This document shows positions 1 to 5,610 of a stretch of 7,281 nt of DNA, piece by piece. A program made the position numbers and the translations under genes. Location of the stretch: contig CAMDZU010000063.1 in NCBI GenBank assembly GCA_945910715.1, positions 1 through 7,281 of the forward strand. Reading direction: 5' to 3'. Numbering within the stretch: the stretch's first letter is position 1; every line of letters starts with the position of its first letter. The notes beneath the pieces were generated by a model. It made no database searches. It was not told where the DNA came from and worked only from the letters and a program-made list of their open reading frames with translations. The DNA comes from an uncultured Clostridia bacterium. GTDB lineage: Bacteria; Bacillota; Clostridia; Oscillospirales; Ruminococcaceae.

Positions 1-23
1 AAAAAAATTTTGTTATCACTTTG

Positions 24-50
24 AACCCGCATTTTTGCGGTGCGTGGGTT
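24..50. repeat. Imperfect inverted repeat in the left flank
   Basis: The outer arms AACCC and GGGTT enclose GCA/TGC with a 2-nt bulge. An alternative inner hairpin is CCGC/GCGG around a short A/T loop. Read on the minus strand, a run of seven T's comes about 17 nt after the stem (positions 7→1), which is too far for a standard terminator. It may be a secondary 3' structure for the transporter transcript, or part of a dispersed intergenic element together with the 65–95 hairpin. No coding sequence was found in positions 1–102. Confidence 0.3.
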
Positions 51-64
51 TATCGACAGTCTGA

Positions 65-104
65 GCTGTGCCTTTCGTAAATGAAAGGGCACAGCTTTTG
101 TTTT
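65..104 (+). terminator. Strong hairpin with a 3' T-rich tail, just beyond the ABC transporter stop
   Basis: A stem of 12 base pairs with one bulged G (arms GCTGTGCCTTTC and GAAAGGGCACAGC, 6-nt loop GTAAAT) is followed on the plus strand by TTTTGTTTT. This is the form of a rho-independent terminator reading rightward, so it would serve a gene left of the window. On the minus strand the stem starts 7 nt after the transporter stop codon (TAA, 105→103). In that direction an A-rich run precedes it but no T-run follows. It may act as a two-way terminator or as a 3'-end stabilising hairpin for the transporter mRNA. The hairpin is seen directly; the direction of use is inferred. Confidence 0.6.
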
Positions 105-3100
105 ATTCGGAGCGCAATGCTTCCACAGGGTCTTTCTTTGCGGCAACGGAGGCGGGAATAAGTCCTGCTATAAGGGTAAGAATCATACTTATTGCCACTA
201 AGATTATGCAGGCGGCAGGAGCAAGTGTTGCGTTGATTTCGGTAACTCCGCTTACTGCGTGAACTATAAGGTTTATGGGAATACACAGCAGCAGCGAAAT
301 AATTATGCCCAATGCTCCCGAGGTAAAGCCCACAATAATTGTTTCCGCATTGAACACACGCTTTACGTCCTTCTTTGAAGCGCCGATTGCACGGAGAATA
401 CCGATTTCCTTTGTACGTTCAAGGACGGAGATGTAGGTGATAATGCCTATCATAATTGATGAAACGACAAGGGAAATTGAAACAAAGGCAATAAGACCGA
501 AGGAAATTGCGTTAATGATTGTGGTTATTCCCGACATAAGAAGTGCGATATAGTCGGTGTAGGTGATTTTGTCGTCCTCGCTTGCAGTTTCGTTGTATTC
601 TGCAATTACGTCTGCAATGCTGTCCTTGTTTTCGAAGGTATCTGCGTAAATATTGATTGCGGAGGGAGAGTCAAGGCTCAGTACGCCCAGCTTTTCAAGC
701 ACCTCGTCATAGGTTATGTCCGAAACTCGGGAGGGCATATACTTTTCGTAGTAGCCCACAAGAATCTTTTCGTCCGTTTCACTTCCGTATGCGCTGTCAA
801 AGGCGGCTGCAAGCTTTTCGTTTACCTTTTCCTCGTCTGCACCTGCAAACTGTGAATACATTTTTGATGCGTCAGCAGAGGCAACGGTGTAAACAAAGCC
901 GTCAAGCTCGGTCTGGGAAACTCCTGCAAGATAGCCCATAGCAGTCATTATATCCATACCTGTTGTTTCGTTCCAGCTTTTTGCCACATAGCCGATTTTT
1001 GTCTGATTGTCGGTAAGCTGTGAGGTAATCTGTGCAACGAAGGCTGCAAGCTCCTCCTCGCTTGGTGCGGTGGAAACCGCCTTTATTGTATCCTCTGCGG
1101 CGGAAGCGTACTGTGATTTGATAACATTTGTGAACTGCTCCTTCATAAGGTCGGTAAGCTCCTCGTCGGTGTATGAGGACAGATAGCTCTGCGCCTGTTC
1201 AAGGTCAATTCCGTAGGTTGAAGCAATAAGGTCTTCAATGTCGGAGCGGGTCTTGTAGTCCGCCATATAAACCTCAAGGGTCTGATTTATATAATCCTCG
1301 CTTGGGTCGGAAACCATTTTCTTGTAAAGCTCCGCCTTTTCTGCGGCGGTAAGGCCTGCAAAATATTCTTTTACGGCCTTTGCCTTTTCGCTGTCGGTGC
1401 TTTCGTTTTCTCTTGTGATTTCAAAGGGCAGACCCGAAATTACGTTCATATTTGCGTTTTCGTCAGACCTCTGTGCCTTGACGATTTCGCTTTCGTTTAC
1501 CGTGTTGATAATGTATTCCGTAAGCGCCTTTGTGTAGCCGAAGGTGCTGTTCATAAGGGAGCTGCCCGGGTCTGCGTCGGTTCTCACAATGCCGCTGATC
1601 CTGATGTCATAGCCGTTCTTGATACGCATATCAAGCTGTGTTTCATCGTCCCCGATATATTCCCACACGCCGTCGTTGTCCGAATCGGTGTATAAATCGG
1701 TGTTCAGCAGCATCTTGAAGGTGATACTGCAAATATCCTCATAGGAAACCTTCTGGGCTTCACGCTGGTAATCCTCGCCGTTCATTGAAGCAACGAAAAT
1801 CTTGTTAATTTCGTCCTTGCTAATAAGTCCGAGGGAATAAAAGGCAATATCGGAAATTTCGTTGTTCTTGTTAAGGATAAGCACGATTTCGTTTGCTTCC
1901 TTTGGCCATTCGCCGTAAACAAGCCGGTACTGCTCCTTTATTGCATCCGAAACAAGCTCTCCGTTTGTACCCGGGATAAGCTCTCCCCACAAATCAGCGT
2001 TGGAAAGTCCTGTGGACATCATGGAGTAAACAGCGGAGGTCTTGCTGTTGTCGCTGGTTGAAGCGTTGGTCGAGCCGAGAGAGGTAAATGCGTCCCCAAG
2101 GTTTGTGGAGCGGTATTCGCCGTTTTCGTCCTTGACGTAGTTTTTCATACTTACCTTGTAGCTGTACTGGACGGTTGAGGCATACTGCGACAGCTCGCTT
2201 TCGGGGTCTTCAAGCTGTTCGTCAATGTATTTCTTGAAAGGGGTAAGATTGTTTGTGCTTATGTCGTGGCTGAAAATGTTGTTGAACAGATTCAGCATCA
2301 TTGACATTTCGTAAACGGCGTCGTTTTCGTGGTCGGGAGCGTCCTTCATTGTGGTAGAGGTTTCAGCCATTACCGACATAAATGCAGCCATATCCGTTTC
2401 CTGCGCGGTTATAGAAATAGGGTAGGAGGAAAGGGTGTCCTTCTGCACGTCGTCAATATAATTCTGAACGCCTGTTGAAAGGGCGAGAATAAGTGCAATA
2501 CCGATAATGCCTATACTTCCTGCAAAGGCGGTCATAAAGGTTCTGCCCTTTTTGGTAAGCAGGTTGTTGAAGGAAAGGGAAAGGGCGGTAAGCATTGACA
2601 TTGACTTCTTGCCCTTGGCTGTTTCCTTTGCGGCAGCTTTTTCCGCCTTGTTCCGCTCAATTTCCTGTTCCGTAAGGGGATTTGAGTCGCTGACAACCTC
2701 GCCGTCCACAAGCTTTACAATTCTGCTTGAATAAAGCTCAGCAAGCTCGGGATTGTGCGTTACCATTATTATCAGCTTGTCCTTGGAAATTTCCTTGATA
2801 ATCTCCATAATCTGTACGCTGGTCTGAGTGTCAAGTGCGCCTGTTGGCTCGTCTGCAAGGAGAATATCGGGGTCGTTTACAAGGGCTCTCGCAATAGCAA
2901 CACGCTGGGTCTGACCGCCCGACATCTGACTTGGCTTTTTGTAAAGCTGATTGCCGAGGCCAACCTTTTCCAGCGCCTCAATTGCACGCTTTCTGCGCTC
3001 CGACTTTGAAACGCCCGAAAGGGTAAGGGCAAGCTCAACGTTGGAAAGCACCGTCTGATGAGGAATAAGGTTGTAGCTCTGGAAAACAAAGCCTATGGAG

Positions 3101-3348
3101 TGATTGCGGTAGGCGTCCCAGTCCTTGTCCCTGAATTCCTTGGTGGAGCGGCCGTTGATTATAAGATCCCCCGAGGTGTAGCGGTCAAGACCGCCGATAA
3201 TGTTAAGAGTTGTTGTTTTTCCGCAGCCTGACGGGCCTAAAATCGAAACAAACTCGTGGTCACGGAAAGCAAGGTCAATACCCTTAAGGGCTTGTATTTC
3301 CGTATCGCCCATTCTGTATTGCTTGGTTATCTTTTTTAGCTGAAGCAT
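103..3348 (-). CDS. MacB/FtsX-type ABC transporter, fused ATPase and permease with a very large extracellular domain
   Basis: A 1081-residue protein with ATPase and permease in one chain. Residues 1–220 form the nucleotide-binding domain: Walker A GPSGCGKTT (38–46), Q-loop at Q90, signature MSGGQTQR (142–149; the usual form is LSGGQQQR), Walker B ILLADEP with E167, D-loop ALD (171–173), and H198 of the H-loop. A charged Lys/Ala/Glu linker (about 226–250) leads to TM1 (about 271–292). About 650 extracytoplasmic residues follow, then three C-terminal helices (about 948–972, 1002–1028, 1044–1067). The coupling segment ERTKEIGILRAIGAS (977–991) and the tail DPVEALRSE are typical of FtsX/MacB permeases. 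Family members act as mechanotransmitters or exporters (peptides, antibiotics, lipoproteins, cell-wall hydrolase control) rather than as ordinary importers; the substrate here cannot be told. The start ATG has AAGGAG 5 nt upstream. No two-component system or partner permease is adjacent, so a Bce-type resistance module is not supported. Confidence 0.93.
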   Translation of the reverse strand: MLQLKKITKQYRMGDTEIQALKGIDLAFRDHEFVSILGPSGCGKTTTLNIIGGLDRYTSGDLIINGRSTKEFRDKDWDAYRNHSIGFVFQSYNLIPHQTVLSNVELALTLSGVSKSERRKRAIEALEKVGLGNQLYKKPSQMSGGQTQRVAIARALVNDPDILLADEPTGALDTQTSVQIMEIIKEISKDKLIIMVTHNPELAELYSSRIVKLVDGEVVSDSNPLTEQEIERNKAEKAAAKETAKGKKSMSMLTALSLSFNNLLTKKGRTFMTAFAGSIGIIGIALILALSTGVQNYIDDVQKDTLSSYPISITAQETDMAAFMSVMAETSTTMKDAPDHENDAVYEMSMMLNLFNNIFSHDISTNNLTPFKKYIDEQLEDPESELSQYASTVQYSYKVSMKNYVKDENGEYRSTNLGDAFTSLGSTNASTSDNSKTSAVYSMMSTGLSNADLWGELIPGTNGELVSDAIKEQYRLVYGEWPKEANEIVLILNKNNEISDIAFYSLGLISKDEINKIFVASMNGEDYQREAQKVSYEDICSITFKMLLNTDLYTDSDNDGVWEYIGDDETQLDMRIKNGYDIRISGIVRTDADPGSSLMNSTFGYTKALTEYIINTVNESEIVKAQRSDENANMNVISGLPFEITRENESTDSEKAKAVKEYFAGLTAAEKAELYKKMVSDPSEDYINQTLEVYMADYKTRSDIEDLIASTYGIDLEQAQSYLSSYTDEELTDLMKEQFTNVIKSQYASAAEDTIKAVSTAPSEEELAAFVAQITSQLTDNQTKIGYVAKSWNETTGMDIMTAMGYLAGVSQTELDGFVYTVASADASKMYSQFAGADEEKVNEKLAAAFDSAYGSETDEKILVGYYEKYMPSRVSDITYDEVLEKLGVLSLDSPSAINIYADTFENKDSIADVIAEYNETASEDDKITYTDYIALLMSGITTIINAISFGLIAFVSISLVVSSIMIGIITYISVLERTKEIGILRAIGASKKDVKRVFNAETIIVGFTSGALGIIISLLLCIPINLIVHAVSGVTEINATLAPAACIILVAISMILTLIAGLIPASVAAKKDPVEALRSE

Positions 3349-3384
3349 TTTGTCTCCTTTTTAAAACGGGTTATTTATGCGAAC

Positions 3385-3390
3385 AGTATA
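3385..3390 (-). promoter_or_regulatory. Possible -10 element for the ABC transporter gene
   Basis: On the minus strand TATACT (5 of 6 to consensus) lies about 37 nt upstream of the transporter ATG, in an AT-rich stretch after the upstream gene's terminator. No convincing -35 sits at 16–18 nt: TTGTAT is 14 nt and TTGTTA is 23 nt away. The site is therefore weakly supported. Its position between a terminator and the AAGGAG ribosome site still suggests that the transporter has its own start of transcription. Confidence 0.35.
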
Positions 3391-3450
3391 AAACATTTAT
3401 ATCAATACAATATTAACAAACTAATAAAAAAACGTCAAGAACGATAAATA

Positions 3451-3482
3451 AAAAATCAGGCCGAATAAACGACCTGATTTTG
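3451..3482 (-). terminator. Rho-independent terminator of the surface protein gene
   Basis: Perfect 9-bp arms AAAATCAGG and CCTGATTTT enclose a 12-nt loop region that can form two more C·G pairs. On the minus strand the stem is followed by TTTTTTATTT. It starts about 15 nt after the surface protein stop codon (3499→3497) and separates that gene from the downstream transporter on the same strand. Read rightward there is no T-run, so it is one-directional. Confidence 0.85.
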
Positions 3483-3496
3483 GAGTAATTCACAAA

Positions 3497-4426
3497 TTAT
3501 TTCTTTTTCTTGGCAACAGAAACGATAACAACTACCGCAACAAGCAGCACGCCTGCGCCTATTGCCACGAATCCCCAGATAGGGAAGCCATCGTAGGGCT
3601 GTTCCGCATTAGCAACTTCGGCTGTGGTTGCAACGCCTGTTTCTGTTGCGGGAGCACTTGTTTCGGCAGGAGCTTCGGTTTCCTCGGAAGCGGTTGTTTC
3701 CTCTGGTTCAGCTGCGGTGGTTTCCTCTGTGGTTGTTTCCTCAGCGGTATCGTCAGTGTTGTTCATTGCCGCCTCGGACGCTTCGTCAGGCTGGTCGCAG
3801 AGTTTTACGGAGGTGATTGTTACTTCATAGTCTGCACCCATTTCCGCTTCATCAACCCATTCGTCGTCGTAATCGTATGTATTGCAGCCGATACCGAACT
3901 GTGCCATATACATAATTGCGTCCTTGTCAACGATTGAGTCAAGAATTGCTGACGTAGGAACAATCAGAGTGCCCGATTCCTTAACGTCCCAAGCGAAAAT
4001 TTCAATAACGTGGTAGGAGTTGCCGTCCTCTCCTGTGGGACCGTACTGATACCAGCCCTCGGGAAGATAGGCTTCCATTGAGGTTGCTTTTCCGTCCTCG
4101 TCAACGGCGGTGGTGAACTTGTAGCAGAAGGTAAGCTGCGCACACTCGTTTTCGTCAAGTGACGGGGGAACTTCTGTTGCGGTGTAGCCTATTTCAAAGT
4201 GGTCTGCTGCTTCAAGGTCGGCAATGGTAAGAGGGTTTTCCATTGGCTTGCTGTCGTTGCCCACAATCCACTGTCCTCCTGCCCAGCCTGCTGAGCCCGT
4301 AAAGGACAAGCCCTTGTTTGCTTCAGCCTCAGCCATATAGTCAACGTCCGCAAAAGCGGTAACAGACAGCATTGAAGCGGATAATGCCATTGAAGCCAGT
4401 ACTGCGGCTATTTTTCTGAATTTCAT
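3497..4426 (-). CDS. Secreted, membrane-anchored surface protein of unknown function
   Basis: A 309-residue protein that I do not recognise by family. It starts with a classic Sec signal peptide: basic MKFRKI, a hydrophobic core, and likely cleavage after Ala26 (AFA↓DVD). Residues 27–212 form a Trp/Tyr/Gly-rich folded domain, probably a β-sandwich by its alternating pattern; this is inference. It has four cysteines (C95, C101, C181, C210) that could form disulfides. Residues about 213–270 are a low-complexity linker of Thr, Glu, Ala and Pro, typical of cell-wall-spanning stalks in Clostridia. A single hydrophobic helix (about 281–304) ends in KKKK, which would leave the protein held in the membrane with its domain outside. 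There is no LPxTG sorting motif before the helix, so sortase attachment is not supported. The ATG is preceded by AAAGGA with a rather long 10-nt spacer. A role as a carbohydrate- or ligand-binding surface protein is possible but not shown. Confidence 0.88.
   Translation of the reverse strand: MKFRKIAAVLASMALSASMLSVTAFADVDYMAEAEANKGLSFTGSAGWAGGQWIVGNDSKPMENPLTIADLEAADHFEIGYTATEVPPSLDENECAQLTFCYKFTTAVDEDGKATSMEAYLPEGWYQYGPTGEDGNSYHVIEIFAWDVKESGTLIVPTSAILDSIVDKDAIMYMAQFGIGCNTYDYDDEWVDEAEMGADYEVTITSVKLCDQPDEASEAAMNNTDDTAEETTTEETTAAEPEETTASEETEAPAETSAPATETGVATTAEVANAEQPYDGFPIWGFVAIGAGVLLVAVVVIVSVAKKKK
3670..3742. repeat. Low-complexity DNA repeats coding the Thr/Glu linker
   Basis: Copies of a short unit close to GGTTGTTTCCTC recur here on the plus strand (GGTTTCCTC, GGTTGTTTCCTC, GGTGGTTTCCTC, GGTTGTTTCCTC). 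On the coding strand they give runs of Glu-Glu-Thr-Thr. Such repeats can change in number by slippage or recombination, so the stalk length of the surface protein may vary between strains; the variation is inferred. Confidence 0.55.
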
Positions 4427-4475
4427 AATAATACATTCCTTTCATAAGAGGTTTGTTTTAACCTTATACACTATT

Positions 4476-4504
4476 ATTGTAATCGATTTAAGCCCATTTT
4501 GCAA
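4476..4504 (-). promoter_or_regulatory. Promoter of the surface protein gene
   Basis: On the minus strand -35 TTGCAA (4504→4499) and -10 TACAAT (4481→4476) are separated by exactly 17 nt. They match the sigma-A consensus at 4 and 5 of 6 bases. The -10 lies about 50 nt upstream of the ATG. An alternative -10, TATAAG (4468→4463), lies closer to the gene but has only a poor -35 (TTAAAT). Confidence 0.55.
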
Positions 4505-4541
4505 TAGACAAATTAAACTATATGCAAAGGCCTTATTTGTA

Positions 4542-4570
4542 AAAACCGTCAATGAAATTTTTGCGGTTTT
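4542..4570. repeat. Inverted repeat between the divergent genes, 7-bp arms
   Basis: Perfect arms AAAACCG and CGGTTTT are separated by 15 nt, with two further matching bases outside (GT/AC) after one mismatch. It lies between the two divergent promoters and overlaps neither -10 element. It could be a regulator binding site or a cruciform/hairpin. No T-run suited to a terminator follows the stem directly on either strand, and both flanking genes read away from it. Confidence 0.4.
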
Positions 4571-4592
4571 CACCACACTTTATGTATCGTTG

Positions 4593-4610
4593 TTACACGA
4601 TATATTGTAA
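4593..4610. repeat. Short inverted repeat TTACA-N8-TGTAA, possible operator
   Basis: TTACA at 4593–4597 and TGTAA at 4606–4610 form an 18-bp dyad with an 8-nt spacer, ending 26 nt upstream of the zapA -35. The size and symmetry suit a dimeric repressor or activator. The arms are short and AT-rich, so chance is a real alternative. Confidence 0.3.
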
Positions 4611-4636
4611 ATAATGAAATATTTTTCAAAAACCCC

Positions 4637-4665
4637 TTTTCATATACCTCAGGATAGTGTATAAT
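4637..4665 (+). promoter_or_regulatory. Promoter of the zapA–U32–GNAT operon
   Basis: A perfect -10 TATAAT (4660–4665) is preceded 17 nt upstream by -35 TTTTCA (4637–4642; 4 of 6). Transcription would start near 4671–4673 and leave a leader of about 25 nt before the ATG at 4696, with an AGAGG ribosome site in between. It is the only strong promoter seen for the rightward genes, which supports a single operon transcript. Confidence 0.75.
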
Positions 4666-4695
4666 AAAAGTAAGTACATTAAAAGAGGTAACGAT

Positions 4696-5610
4696 ATGGA
4701 AAAAGTAAGAATTACAATATGCGGACGTGATTATCCCCTTAAGTTAGATGAATCTCCCGAAAGAATACAGAAAATCGCAAAGGAGCTTGAAAACAGCATA
4801 CTTGCCCTTAATTCGAGAATGACAGGCAAAAGCGAGGCGGAAGTGGTAACAATGACCGCTTTACTTATGCTGGACGAGGCGGACAGAAAGACTGTTGATA
4901 ATCCACAGCTTGCCGCCGAGCTTGAAAAGGTAAAGGCGGAAAAGGCTGACCTTGAAAATCAACTTAAGCTGCTTAACGAGGAAATTTTAAGCGCACAGTC
5001 GGAAATGAATCAGATTGCCGACGTACAGAGCGACGAAAATGCACAGCTGCGCTCTAAGCTTCAGGAATACGAGCAGACCTTTGAACGTATTTCCGCTGAA
5101 AAGGAAAAGGAAATTGAGGAGCTTCGAGCAAGCTTTTACAGCGGCGAAAAGGAAATGGAGCAGATTGCGGCAGTCAAGGACAGCGAAAACGAGCAGCTCC
5201 GCATAAAGCTTATGGAATACGAGCAGACCTTTGAGCGTTTCACCGAAGAAAAGGAAAAGGAAATTGCGGCTCTTAAGGCAGGCTTTGAAAGCGGTGAAAG
5301 AGAAATGGAGCAGATTGCCGACGTAAGAAGCAGCGAAACCGAGGAGCTAAAGCAGAAGGTCCTTGAAAGCGAAGCGGCTCTTGAAAGTATTTCCGCCGAA
5401 AAGGACGCTGAAATCAACCGCTTGAAGGCGCAGCTTGAACAGGGCACTGTTGTTTCAACAGGCAATGCCGAGGTTGAAAAAATGCGGAACGTGCTTTCAA
5501 ATTATGAAAAAACCTTTGACGAATACGTTAAGACAAAGGAAAACGAAATAAAGCGGCTTCAGGCTGAAAACGAACAGCTGAAAAAGGAAAAGGCTGAGGC
5601 AAATGCTTGA
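4696..5610 (+). CDS. zapA: ZapA-domain cell division protein with a long repeat-built coiled-coil tail
   Basis: A 304-residue protein. Residues 1–70 match the ZapA fold: the opening KVRITICGRDYPLKL, then PERIQKIAKELENSI, and the helix TALLMLDEADR. ZapA binds FtsZ in the cytoplasm and bundles its filaments at the Z-ring. The rest (about 80–304) is a highly charged coiled coil rich in Glu, Lys and Gln, and includes tandem 50-residue repeats from 103. Known ZapA proteins are about 85–110 residues, so this one is nearly three times the usual length. ATG 4696 is chosen because AGAGG lies about 7 nt upstream. The in-frame GTG at 4657 overlaps the -10 TATAAT and would fall outside the transcript. 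The gene overlaps the next one by 8 nt and is first in the operon. The ZapA assignment is firm for the N-terminus; the function of the tail is not known. Confidence 0.88.
   Translation: MEKVRITICGRDYPLKLDESPERIQKIAKELENSILALNSRMTGKSEAEVVTMTALLMLDEADRKTVDNPQLAAELEKVKAEKADLENQLKLLNEEILSAQSEMNQIADVQSDENAQLRSKLQEYEQTFERISAEKEKEIEELRASFYSGEKEMEQIAAVKDSENEQLRIKLMEYEQTFERFTEEKEKEIAALKAGFESGEREMEQIADVRSSETEELKQKVLESEAALESISAEKDAEINRLKAQLEQGTVVSTGNAEVEKMRNVLSNYEKTFDEYVKTKENEIKRLQAENEQLKKEKAEANA
5002..5590 (+). repeat. Tandem 150-bp (50-residue) repeats inside zapA
   Basis: Units begin at 5002, 5152 and 5302, exactly 150 bp apart, each opening with Glu-Met-(Asn/Glu)-Gln-Ile-Ala. Units 1 and 2 share EYEQTFER and EKEKEI and agree at about 33 of 50 residues by hand count. 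Unit 3 keeps the EMEQIA start, SAEK and LKA but is more diverged. A fourth, degenerate unit from about 5452 keeps NYEKTF and KENEIKRL with a net loss of 5 residues. Fifty is not a multiple of seven, so each unit must shift the heptad register (for example four heptads plus two 11-residue stretches). Confidence 0.85.

Noticed and set aside
657..941. Plus-strand open frame of 94 codons within the ABC transporter gene
   Set aside because: It is antisense to a well-supported coding region, has no domain-like sequence (Arg/Ser/Gln-rich) and no clear ribosome site.
2755..3009. Plus-strand open frame of 84 codons over the ATPase domain
   Set aside because: It is the reverse shadow of the Walker B and signature region, whose conserved motifs prove the minus frame is the real one.
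103..3348. Bce-type antimicrobial peptide resistance module
   Set aside because: Bce systems have a separate ATPase gene, a 10-TM permease and an adjacent two-component system; here there is one fused protein with four predicted helices and no sensor kinase or response regulator.
3497..3600. LPxTG-type sortase anchor in the surface protein
   Set aside because: The sequence before the C-terminal helix (EQPYDGFPIWGF) has no LPxTG-like motif, so plain membrane anchoring is the simpler reading.
3624..3830. Plus-strand Val/Ser/Ala-rich open frame
   Set aside because: It is an antisense reading of the low-complexity Thr/Glu linker repeats; repeats often leave such frames open.
4427..4695. Riboswitch or small RNA in the divergent intergenic region
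   Set aside because: The predicted leaders are short and no recognised aptamer motif was seen; the inverted repeats lie between the promoters and not within either leader.
5136..5465. Minus-strand 109-codon Ser-rich open frame
   Set aside because: It is antisense to the Glu/Lys/Gln repeat codons of zapA, which lack stops on the reverse strand; no start signal was seen.
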